From Vanilla planifolia (Eukaryota > Streptophyta > Magnoliopsida > Asparagales > Orchidaceae), in assembly GCA_023846275.1 (NCBI GenBank), contig CM043877.1:15731107-15795106 (forward strand): a stretch of 64,000 nucleotides of DNA, given 5' to 3'. Made by a program: the position numbers and the translations under genes. The notes under the pieces were generated by a model, which saw only the letters and a program-made list of their open reading frames with translations, searched no databases and was not told the origin of the DNA. Positions 1 to 12,000 of this stretch are shown one piece after another (position 1 is the first letter of the stretch; the number at the start of each line of letters is the position of its first letter).

Positions 1-49
1 ATATTAAAAAAAAAATTTTAGTAAAAAAACTATATACTGTTATACCAAA

Positions 50-2085
50 ATTGATGAATAGTATATTTAAACTTCTATTAGAGTCTAAATTGCAGCTTAT
101 AATATTAAATATACTCAAAAGATTTTTAAAAAATATAAAAATATATTATGTACTAATTATGTTTAGGTTACGTCTGTGATATTTTAGAACTATTCAAATA
201 TTAGAATTTCAAAGTTGTAGTATGAATTATTAAGTTGAATAAGTGGCAATACCTTAAGTATTAAGCATAAAATTCTATAAAATAATTTTTATCACATCCA
301 ATTATATATATATATATAAAATAAAAAGTATAAGATAAACTATATATAAAATATTTTAATAGAAAAAATAATAATAAATTTCGATTACTATCATGAAAAT
401 AAAAATTTTAGTAAAAGTTACACAACTAACTTTTTGATGATAATATCTTGTAGTTCCATAGGCATTAGCATTTGGAGCATTAAGGGATAAAAGGGTGACA
501 TGGTGGTTAGTAATGAAGCTTAGGATATTGGTAGAAGCAAGAATTTATTTGGTTATTAGCTCTTTTGATGGAAGGTCTCTCACCTTCGATCCTTGTCTCT
601 CATAAGGGATTTGGTTACTAACTCTCCTGGTAGAAGGCCTCTCTCTTTTAATCTTTTTTCTTATAAAGAAAGTTGGAAGCTCTCCAACTAGAGTTGGGTA
701 CGCACACTTTGTTCACAAAAAAGAAACATACAAAAAATAAGTTTTATTCCATTATTTTTATCCTTATAGTATCATAAGCATCTCTATTTATATAGACCCC
801 AAATATTCATCAATAATTTAAAGAAATAAAAATCTTAAAATTAATTAAATTAAGGAGTTCCCAAATAGGCCTTGCATTTTAGTAGCAATGACGATGAGCG
901 ATAAAACAGAGGGGCGAGCAACATAGTAGAGTTACCAGTCTGATTTTCCGATAGGTACGGGTCGAGTGGAATAGAAACGATTTGTGGGATTGGCAGTTTG
1001 TGCAGGTTGTCATTGGTCGTCGTGGGTATTTGGTCAATACAGATTGAACGTGGGTCGAACAGCGTTCTTGTGTCGATTCAGGTCATTGTGGGCACATGAG
1101 CCAAATCAAGTGATGACAATTGTTGCTGATAATAGCGATAACGATGACAGACATCGATGGATGGCGACATGTAGCAAAATCAATAAAATTTTTTAATTTT
1201 AAGCATTTGTTAAGCAATTTAAAACCAAAATTTGTACTAGTAAACTTATGGAAATGGTGCGATATTAAAAAATGTGTTGTGAGCTAATGTTATATACTCT
1301 TATATCACGCTCTCTCATTATAATATTATTATTAATGAATGAAACTTCTCTTATTTGTCTTTTTTATCTTTAAGATTAAAGAGTGTTCATCTAACTCTAG
1401 TTAAATAGTTTCTAACTTATCCTTCCCTTCTAAAAAATAATGATTGAAGATGAGAGACCTTCCATCAAAAGAGTCAACAAATAAACAAACTCCTTCCTCT
1501 AACACCCTCAAGTTTTCACCACATTCTCACTCTCTCTACCAAACCACCAAACTACTATCCCTCCTCAACAAGGTTCTAAATATTGGCCTACTTGTTATCC
1601 CTTTAGCCAAGCTTTTCTACTAACCCAAACCTATATCTTGATCTCATTTTTTATCTTTGGTGCTCCACACCAACTCCAAAAGAAATTATATGACTTTATT
1701 GCCAAAAACTTGCACTCTTTCAGTAATTTTTATTTTCTAAATAATAATCTATAGTTAGAATTATTCTTTTATCTATTAAAATACTTTACATATAATTTAT
1801 CTTAAATTTTCTATTATATGTTATAAATTGGATGTGACAAAATTATTAAGTAAGATTTTATACCTAATGTTTAACATGTTGCCATCTTTCCACTTAATAA
1901 TCTATGCTACAACTTTGGACATTAATCTTGGAATAATTCAAAAATATCACACAGACTATCTAACCATAATTAATATATAATATCTTTTAATATTTTTTAA
2001 TAATCTATTTAGTTTTTTAGTATAATATACTCTAAATTAGACCCTAATAAAAGTCTAATTTAATTTATATCACAATCTATTTCTT
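50..2085. repeat. Foldback-like element with ~650-bp inverted arms
   Basis: The left arm (about 50-720) reads as a diverged reverse complement of the right arm (about 1380-2085). Landmarks shared in order include cacatccaatt, ttgtagtatgaattattaag against ttgtagcatagattattaag, and the inner block gatggaaggtctctc with its complement near 1450-1465. The loop between the arms (about 720-1380) is less AT-rich around 880-1160 and shows no recognisable protein. This is the shape of a non-autonomous foldback or long-TIR Mutator-like DNA transposon, or of two copies of one repeat in opposite orientation. The outer ends and any target-site duplication are not clear, and the left end may run off the window. 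Confidence 0.6.
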
Positions 2086-5000
2086 GTATCTTATACTAAG
2101 TCATGATTAATGATAATTTTATATATTATGCTCTTATATATTTATAATGCTAATATCATCAATTTATCTTATTATTTAATCAAATTAGGATATCTTTTCT
2201 TGAACACTTTTCACACTGATCCCACTTTATATTCTCATCATGAAATCATATAATATGATATACGTTATATTGCATAATTTAATACCTTTATGGGTTCTCT
2301 CCTTACATATATTTTGTACTTATATGTTAACCCTATCATACTTATATTATCGCGTATTAGGCTCTATAATTTATAGTACTTGTATGTTTACTTCTTTTAT
2401 GTTGTATGATATTGTATTGTTAGTATCGACCCTTTGTATTTATACATTAACAACATAATATAATGGCCTAGTCATTTTGTATTATTCTTAACCTACTTTT
2501 GTGTGTAATCACACTGGCCTCATGTGGGTCAGAATTGAAACTCAAAATTCATAAGTATCGAGAAGACTATTATAGATAATCTATGATACTAAACCTTTAA
2601 GTAGTGTTGAAAGGTAGGTTTAGTGAATCTAAAAAAGTGAGGCTTTCTTAACAGATGAACCTCAGTGACTCACTTATTGGGACTTCCAAAACGTTGAATT
2701 TCTTTGCTTTCTTCTATCATAATAGTTGAGAAAAGCAAGTCAAAGCAACATACTAGTAGCTGATATTTCATCCATTCTCTCTCCTACTCGATCATACCAT
2801 ATGATATTTTATTCTCATGCTATACGATCAGTTTGTTGGAGTGTTCTGTCCCATTACAAACTATATGCTATCATATTTATACATTATCCAAATCATACTT
2901 GTATGACTTAATTAAATCTTATGAATTCATTCACGCAATTGATTGTCTTGATCGTATCGTATAACCTTATGAAATTGTACTGTATCATATATTAAAAACC
3001 TTGAAACAATCTTTAAAAACTTTTAAAAAAACTTATACAAATTTCAAAACTATATTTTGATTAAAGTTATTATTTATAACTCTTCTTTCCTTAAAATCAT
3101 TAATCACTCTTAAATATTATTCTTTTCACATTCAATGGTTTTGAGTTTATTAAAATTACTTACCCACACTTTTAGTATGTTACAATATGATATTATTTAT
3201 TTTGAATATTCTATATGTCACACATGTAAAATGTACTTATTATATAAGTATTTTGACCTGAGATTATCATTGGAGTTTAATATTGATGTATTAATACTAT
3301 GTATATGACATACTACTATGATCCTATTAAGTGTAATTCCATTGACGTACGAGTACATTTTTACCATCATATGAGTCTGTTCAATATTGAGTGAGTTGAA
3401 TGTGTTGTGTTTGTATGATCTTATAATTGTACAAGTACAATTAAGTTAACTAAGCTAAATTTGTATTGCAATACAAGTATAATACATACCACATATAAGT
3501 TTAATCAATTTAATAAATTATACCTAGTTTAAGACTCAACAAATTTGAAACATATTTTTTCATATTAGTATAATAGTACTATCATATCAATACGATACTT
3601 ACTTATCTGAGAGTTTAGTTTCTGTACTTATTTATTTGGCAAATTAGTGTCGTAGGTGTTGGCAAACTGAGTGTAATAGATATCATTTTATACGATCATA
3701 GAATCATAATAGTACGATTAGTATCTCGTGAGCTTACTGACTAGTTTGAACATTTTGAGAATAGGATTTTAGCCATTAAAATTTTTTTATTTGTGTATAT
3801 TCATTAGATTAATATAAATAGAAGTGGTTTTGAGAAATATTCAACTAATAAATCAATTGCAAAATTATTTTATAAGAAAAAAAGTTTATAATCATAGATT
3901 GAGCTTCAAAGTAAGAAACTTCTTATTCCTACAATATTATTCTAAGTTGATCTGTCATCTTTTAATTATTACACATAAGGGCTTAGCATCATGATTGGTG
4001 ATATTCTTCCCACTCATTTAGGCAATATGTTGTATTATTTTCTTAATCGTTTTATATATGACTTTGTATAATTTTTTTTTATATATAAGTATTGCAAAAC
4101 TTATTAAGCTATGATTATACTCTTTGAAAGAGGTGACTCTACCCATGGTCGAAAAGGAGTGGTGTTGAGTGAGGTGACTCTTAAATGGTCATAGTAAAAA
4201 ATGGAGTGATTGTAATGTTTGCACCTACTAACAACTATAAAAGAGTATTGATTTTTATGGAAACCTAATCAAGTTGAATGAGGATAGATGTAGATAAAGG
4301 TTTTATCAAACCACAAAAAATCTAGTGCTACTTTTTATTTAAATTACTTATGTGCTTTACTTAACATAATATTATTGAATAGTTATAATTGTATAATAAG
4401 ATTTGCAAAGTAATATATATTTTCTAAATATTATTTAAGAATAATTAAGATTAATAATTGATATATTTGACAAAATTATTTGAGTTGATTAAAGTTAATT
4501 AATAAGCAAAAGAATGTATTATTATTATTTTGTATTTAAGACAAATAAGTTATTATACATTTTATTTACCTTATTGGCTTTGATTATCTTATTATTTGAC
4601 ATTATTATTACAAAGGTTTTCTAAACTTAACAAAACTTTTTAAAACTTGTTCATAATAACATTTAAAATAAATCAAAGTAATTATCCTTATGAGTCATTT
4701 AAGTTGTTTGGATTATTTTAGAAAGTATTCGAGTAACCGTTATGAGATTAGTTTAAGAAAGCAAAATAATTTTATTTCTATATGTTATCTCGAGTTTGAA
4801 TTTGATTAAGTTTAATATTTGTATAATTAACTCCCCTATTATGGATATCATGCATTTCATATTTTTTTATAAAATTATATTGCTTAATTTGCTAATAAAT
4901 GACATCATATGAAAATTTTATCAACTCACCAATCTATTTGCTTCTATACTAAAAAGAGACCTTTGCACTCATCTTGAGTAAAACCATTGTCACAAGCTCA

Positions 5001-6788
5001 TGGATCACCTAAAAGAGGTATTATGAATCCCTAGACAATTCAATATTTAAAGATAAATTTGTCTTTTAATAAAAAAATAATACAAAAGTATAATCATGGT
5101 TGGAATGATAAGTAGTCTAACATTAAAAATTTATCTTAAAAAATAAGTTAGATATGCAAAGATAAAACTTTCTTTTAATATTTTAAAGAAAAAACAAAGA
5201 GTACATGATAATTTTTTTGTGTGGGAGTAATTTAGAATTCTTTTGAACAACATGTGTCATACGGTGCATAATCTCGAAAGAGGTTGCATTTAATCATTAT
5301 AAGGCAAGTGTCACCCGTAAACTCGAGGCAAATAATCAGAACTTGGAAAGTATGATCTTAACAATAGATATTGGTCTATGCAAGTTGTATTGTAGAGAAA
5401 TATATTTCATAAAACCCATTAAATATTTACATAATATTTATCATGCATTTTAATTTGTAAAGAAATATAAATTTATTTTATAAGTATCTTAAATTTATTT
5501 AAAGATTTATAAATATCATCTCACATAAACTAGACAAATTCATGCTTTATTATGCATTAAAAACACATCAATAGTAAATCCCCAAACTTTTTTGATTGCT
5601 TTTAAAAGTAATAGTAAATTGACAAAAGCACCATAGAATGGATGTCATATAAGTTGCAAAATGTCATTTATTAAAGATATACATCCTAACAAATGAGAAT
5701 ATTTTTAAATATATATTTCATAATCTTCATTTTTATGCTCAATTAAATTAGCTATTTGGCAACAAACAAATAAAAGTATTGATCGATAGATAGAAGGTAA
5801 CGATGAATTATAATCAATTAAGTAGAAACTATATTATAAAAAACGGTTTAACTGATATGACATGATATTTTGTATAAATTAAATAATTTTTTAGTTAATA
5901 AAACAATTCAAAATCTTTATAAATTTTTGTTATATATCAATCACAAAATTTAATTAACAACTTAAAATATATACAGAGAGAGACAATTAACGACCAAATC
6001 TCATGTTACCCAATACTATCATCATATATTAGACTAAATTTATTCAATTTGATATAAACTCAATATGAGTATATAATAAAAAAATTTGATCTATTTTTAA
6101 TACGAGTTAAACTTGACTTCTTGATTAAACTTGAACTAGTCTTATCTGAGTTAGAATCAATTTAACTTTTGATTTTGAATCACATATCGTTGATTTTTTC
6201 ACTTAAATAAAACATATTTGTAACAATAAATCAGATGCAAGTATCAATCAAAGAAAAAAACAAGTTGATCACTTCAAAACAATCGAAATATTGTCTTCAC
6301 TACATATAATAAAGAGTTATAATCCCAAGCTTAGGTGTCATTTGCCAATGAGAATGACAAATGGTCTATCAAGAGAAATTTACTTTGATAAGGCTGGCCA
6401 GCCTTTAAGTTATTAATAAAATCTACAAATATCACCACTTTGCAAAGCTTTTACCAATCATTCCATAAATCACCCAATTTAGTTTGTTATTAGCTTATGA
6501 AAAGCACTTTATTTATTTCAATACAAAAATATAAACTCAAATTCATTTTTTAAAACTTAAAAATCCTTTTTAAAAAATCCATTAGTTGTATGAAAATTCC
6601 CTTTTAAAAATCTTTCTTTAATTTGAAAATATTAGAATTTTTAACAAATAAGCACAAAAGCATGATTTCTTCACAATTTTATTTCAAAGACTTTTTCAAC
6701 TTTTTTATGTTCTTATTTTATATGCATAAATAAAAAATTCATTTGTTTTTATGTATAAAGGAATAATGATCATATCTCACCATAGTAG

Positions 6789-6790
<2 letters not shown>
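2086..6790. other. AT-rich intergenic DNA
   Basis: No gene is visible. Part of it, about 2230-3760, is dense in short related words such as gtatgat, atcatac and cgtata, giving a quasi-repetitive texture that recurs near 21840-22440 and 28125-28500. That suggests decayed copies of one dispersed repeat, but I could not align them over long distances. The rest is plain AT-rich sequence with poly-A and poly-T runs. Confidence 0.5.

Positions 6791-6824
<34 letters not shown>
6791..6824. repeat. (TA)n microsatellite
   Basis: Perfect alternating TA run of about 34 bp. Confidence 0.95.
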
Positions 6825-6827
<3 letters not shown>

Positions 6828-6924
6828 GTAATGTAGTGCGTGGCCTGGGTACGTAGGAAGAGTGCCCAATGGCGCTTAAGCCTTGAAGGAGTCATTATGT
6901 GTTTGGCTCAAGTCTCGGCCGCTG

Positions 6925-6932
6925 TATATATA
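6925..6932 (+). promoter_or_regulatory. Possible TATA box of an unknown transcript
   Basis: TATATATAG sits in a locally GC-richer stretch (about 6835-7260) and is followed about 80 bp later by a long CT run, a combination seen in plant promoters and 5' leaders. No open reading frame follows, so this could be the remains of an LTR promoter or chance. Confidence 0.2.
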
Positions 6933-7004
6933 GACTTCTCTCCCTTGAGTGAGAGGAGCAAATCTTAACCCATAGATGTGTCTTAGAATAGTGAATCAAA
7001 TCTT

Positions 7005-7008
<4 letters not shown>

Positions 7009-7065
<57 letters not shown>
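7009..7065. repeat. (TC)n microsatellite
   Basis: Nearly perfect TC dinucleotide run, preceded by an imperfect tcttctcttc lead-in from about 7001. Confidence 0.95.
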
Positions 7066-7067
<2 letters not shown>

Positions 7068-7169
7068 GTCGTCATAGTCTGCTTATTTAGTATGCAAGTT
7101 GACTTTGGAGGTTCATCGACGTAGGCATGGTGAGAGAGAAAAGAGAAGAAGGGGCAACGAAAGTGATGG

Positions 7170-7248
7170 GATATTGGGACGGTTCAATCTCACAGCCGGA
7201 CCGAGAGAAGTCATCGGCCATGCGGTCTGATTGAGCCGTGCCAATATC
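7170..7248. repeat. Imperfect palindrome, 20-bp arms
   Basis: The left arm gatattgggacggttcaatc (7170-7189) pairs with the right arm gattgagccgtgccaatatc (7229-7248) with two mismatches across a 39-bp loop. It lies in a GC-richer island in AT-rich DNA. It could be the end of a small inverted-repeat element or part of an LTR; no function can be assigned. Confidence 0.6.
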
Positions 7249-9080
7249 ACGTACTGTGTACTATCGTTTCTCTTTTTATTCTCTTTTTGATAAATTATAA
7301 TTTCTCTTTGTTTTTAAAAATAATAATTTATTTGTAAATATTTTAAAGTTAAGAATAAAGTTTAAAAAAATTTAAAAACAAAATATTACTAAAACTTTTT
7401 ATAGTAAAAATTATTTATATATATATATATATATATATAATTTAAAAAGCTTGTATAATAGCATAAGTTAAATATATATGTATTACTACAAATGGAATAT
7501 TAATAAACAATTTCTGAAGGATGATTATTATTTTTAATATTTTTAAATATGATGCATATTTGAATACAAATTTTTGTATGTTTTCATATGTATTTACATA
7601 TCATTAATAAAAAAATCAAAACAAGTTTATACATCTAAATTAGAAAGGTTTAATTGAAATTTTGATTGGTTCGTGATACAATTATTATTTATTTAGCACA
7701 ATTATAACTTGGTTAATCCAACCATCTTTTTAAATGATGATTACATAAGTTTATTTAAGATAGATTTGAGATTGTATCAACTAAGTATGAACTCTGTGTT
7801 TCTGCAACTATTTCCAAAGGTTGATCAAGGTAAATAGCATCATTATAATCAAATTTTGATTGATCGAAAGAAAGTGGTTAATTGATGTTGATCAATAGTT
7901 AATGACAAAACAATGATCAAAGACATATGAGCCTTTATATATTAACTTGCATGATAGTGATATTTAGCAATTGCTAAAAAGAGTAAGTGTTAATGTTGAT
8001 GATGATGGCTTCCTAATAATAACTTTAGCAACTAAAAAGTACCAATAGTTGAATAACAAACAAGTTTGTACAATCATTAGTTGGTTGATGCCCTAATTAG
8101 GACTTATATTGCGACACTTTTGTTCTTTCCTTGGTCATATGTCTACTTTATTCTCATTCTCGTGACCCTACGCGAAAAATGTTACTCATCACGTAAGATG
8201 GTTTAGAATCTCAATGATGGGTCTTAAGGGGCTATGTAGTTGTAAGAAGCAATTGTAGGGAGACATTTCCCTAAAAGAAAAATTACTCTTGTGGGAAGAA
8301 ATTTTTCCAAGGGTCGTTGTTATAGCCTTTGGGAAGGAATAGTATGTTTCGTAGAAGTCTTGAGAAAATTAGAACAAAACTTGAGAGGGTGGTTTAAAGA
8401 AGCACAGAGCCAAAGCATCTTAGGTCGTGCATTACATGTAATATTTGGAGTCACCATTATTAGAATCTAGCCAATTGCTAGACCAAAGTAATTTAGTTTA
8501 CTTTGTAACACATTTTGAAGTGACATAACAATGGGGTCATTCAAATAGGTGCAATTTTGGATTTTGAATGAGTTAAACTAAGCTTATGGTTGCTATTTGA
8601 ATTCAATTGGCCTCAATTTACACTACAATTTTTGTTTTGTTTTTGTTGCATTACAACAATTAGACTCACTTAACATAACCTTATTTTGAACTCAAAACTA
8701 GTTATATTCATAAACAATACCAAACTAATGTAATATTTATTTTTAAATTAATAAAAAAAAAATCCAACAGCAAACCTTCCTTAAAAACTACCAAATGTTT
8801 CAACTTCAATTGGAGAAATAAACAGCTCAAATTTCTTCTCTGAAAACCCTAAGTTTCTTCAAACTTGTTTTGCAATTCAACAACTTTGCTTCAAACCAAG
8901 CTTGTGTGATGTAGAGAAAGTTTATGCAGAAATATAAGTGACTTTAGAACAGAGTTCCAAATTTACATATCATGGCCCTCAGAGCAGAAAACAACTGCTA
9001 AGTAAAAAGCAGAGTAGCTTGTTCACAAAGCTATGATTTGTAAGCACACATATTGTTCTTCCAAACACATGATGATTCAA
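7249..9080. other. Intergenic DNA downstream of the dynein light chain gene
   Basis: AT-rich sequence with an AT run at 7415-7439. The part from about 8800 to 9080, next to the stop codon, is likely 3' UTR of the minus-strand dynein light chain gene, since it is less AT-biased, but no poly(A) signal stands out. Around 8200-8480 is a locally GC-richer stretch of unknown origin. Confidence 0.45.
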
Positions 9081-12000
9081 TCAATGGTCCAATGGTTCGA
9101 CTGCTGTCCTGAACAGAAGAATGTAAACCTTGTCGATGGAGAAGTAAAGGAAGCCTCCCAAAGAATGCGTCACGTATGAGCCAAAGCTCGTGCCGACAAT
9201 ACAATGCCAAGCTGGGCCGTACGAGGTATCAAATTCCTGACAAGAGGACAAGGTGTCTATGTGAGATGAAGTCCAATGTGTAAATGATTCGATGTAAAAT
9301 AGCATGGATGCATAGAAAACTAAAAGTAGATGAGCAACATCCAAAGCTTTTATGATTAGTTGGATGTAATTGTTGTTGAATATTAAACTGACTAATAAAA
9401 AAATTGACTCGAAACACTTAATTGGTGCATTTGATGCTTAATGAAATTATTATTATTATAAAATAATAAAAATACTATTTGATAAAAGCATGAGATGAAT
9501 CTTAGAGAGGTATTTTAGGAGTTCAAAACAATTATTTTATAAACCCACATTAGTTTTGAAAACCAATTGCCTTCAGGATAAACTCTTTCTAATGATTTCA
9601 ACCTCTGAGACCTTAGGCCTTGCATTTGATGTTTAATGAAATTATTATTATCATAAAATAATAAAAATACTATTTGATAAAAGCATGAGATGAATCTTAG
9701 AAAGGTATGTTAGGTGTTCAAAACAATTATTTTATAAACCTACATTAGTTTTTGACAACCAATTACCTTCAAATGATAAACTCTTTCTAATGATTTCAAC
9801 CTCTGAGACCTTAGGCCTTGAGAGAAACATGTTGATGTTTGAGATAAGCAAAGTAAAACAAATCATTGAATATCAAAAAAAAAAAAAAAGTAAAACAAAT
9901 CATTTTTCCTCAATGATAACATATCAAATGTGACATTGAAATGTTCGAATGGATTGACACAATCGTGGATGTCATTCACAAAGAGAGAGAGTGAAACAAG
10001 TTTTCTTTTGACTTGAATCTTTGAGTTGATGGTAAAAGAGCAATGAAGTGAATTGATTGATTTTGCATGTTGAATTTGTGGATAAACAATCGAAGTAAAC
10101 AAAACTAGTTTATAGCAATATAGTCGCCTATAAAACTAATTTATAGCAATATAGTCGCCTATACACACATAGAAAGCTATGGTTGAAGAGAAAGTAAGAG
10201 ATGACTCTTACAATATTAACAATTTAATGTGCTATGCTTTTGATGAACAAAGGATCAAAACACCACATTGGTTGGTGTCCTAAGCATTTACAAAATCCTA
10301 GCAAATCTTTTGTGGTTTCCTTTTGGGTGGTAAGGGTATGCCCACTTGGTTAGCAGTTTTCTCCACCTATTCTCTGTTTAATTGCCCATGATTGGAACTA
10401 CAAATCAGTTTCACCTTAATAAGCTAAAAAGAGACATGGGTAGAATCAAATCCTTTCCAGCAGCTCAGTTAAAGGGCAAAAACCATCTTTTGAGTCATGC
10501 AATGTCAAGTTTGTAAAAGAGAACTCATAAAAAGGAAGACTTATTAAAGGAAAAAGGGAGGATCTTTAAGGGAGACTAAAGATTGATGGAAGTTGTCAAG
10601 ACAAAATGAGAAAGCGGTTTGATATCATCTTCACTGATTTCAATATTGATGAGGATTCGCATGTGTCAAAAAAGGACTACCACATGTAAAAAATGAACAT
10701 TAACATGTCCTTTTAGGGTTTTGAAGATGGAGGCACGGTTTGGCCAAATGGCCATTATGAACTAGTTCAAATATATGTTTGTGCATTGCAGTGTTTACAG
10801 TATTAACTAAAAGTTTGCAGAAGATTAACATTGTTTTGATGCTGTGGTGAGCCTTCAACAAGTGTGTAGAAGATGGTTCATGCACGCAGTAAGAATGCAG
10901 GATCATTGGCATTGTAAAATTTTGTCAATTAGTAACACTAAAAGGATGCGCAAGGCACAAATAGTGATGCATAAAACAACAAGAAGGATAAAAACTATGG
11001 CTTCAATGATAGAAAAGTTCTACTATTTCCATCAAGTATAATGGAAACAAATTCCATTACAAGAGACTTTTAGTGGAGGTCAATCTTTCCACTTTTTATG
11101 ATAGAAATCTAGGGATATCACGAGTGAAAGAAGGAAGAAGATGAATGCCAAGATCACATCGAAAGAGTCTTATAAGAGATGAAAGTATAGTAAAAAAAAG
11201 TTTAAAGGTCAATCTCCAAGAGAGATAGAGAGAGAGAGTCCAAAAAGTTGCTTACATGAAAATGAGATGGTGTGTTCATATAAGATGCTATTTAAGGGGA
11301 CAAGTGGCTAATTGAGGTGTTATGGCCTTTGATTAGCCAAGACAGCCAAATTTGTCAATCAACAGAGGATTTGGGAAACAAAATATCTATTTAATGCTTA
11401 AATGCAATAAATATTTAGGTAACAACAGGGTTTGAGTTTTGGAAAAGAATGGGAGACTTGGTAATACTGACAAAGGTAAGATGTGGGAGGCTTCAGACAA
11501 GTGGCATACAAAACGCATCACCAAGAATCGTACCTAGAAATTTAGGGCAACGCTGCCATACTAAAACAAAAAAAAATTGAGCAAAAGTCACCTGCTCAAG
11601 GGAATCTAGTCCAAGACATGGGAGGCTTGATCAGGTCCATGGAACATAATGGAGAAGGCAACCTTGACATGGTTTAACCCAAAGACTTTGTGATTTTTAG
11701 AAGAAATTTGTTTTGCCAACACTCTAGTAACAACTAGGGTAGGCTTGCCACATGATGCCACATGATGAAATAAGAATACAAGGTAAATATTGTGAGATAA
11801 TATGATGCTAAATCACATACAATATTATTTTGTATGTCCCATACCAACCCAACCAGAAAAATTTAAAGTACTTGTTTAAAGGAAGTAAACTTTTAATGCC
11901 ACTATTAATATAAAAGAAATAAATCAAATGATATCATTTCTAAGAAATATCCCTTAATGATTCAAAGAAGATATTATGCAATATTGTTTGTTTAGTAGAT

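Noticed and set aside
2240-2911. Two short plus-strand open frames rich in Tyr, Leu and Ile
   Set aside because: AT-rich composition, no family resemblance, no codon bias like the real genes.
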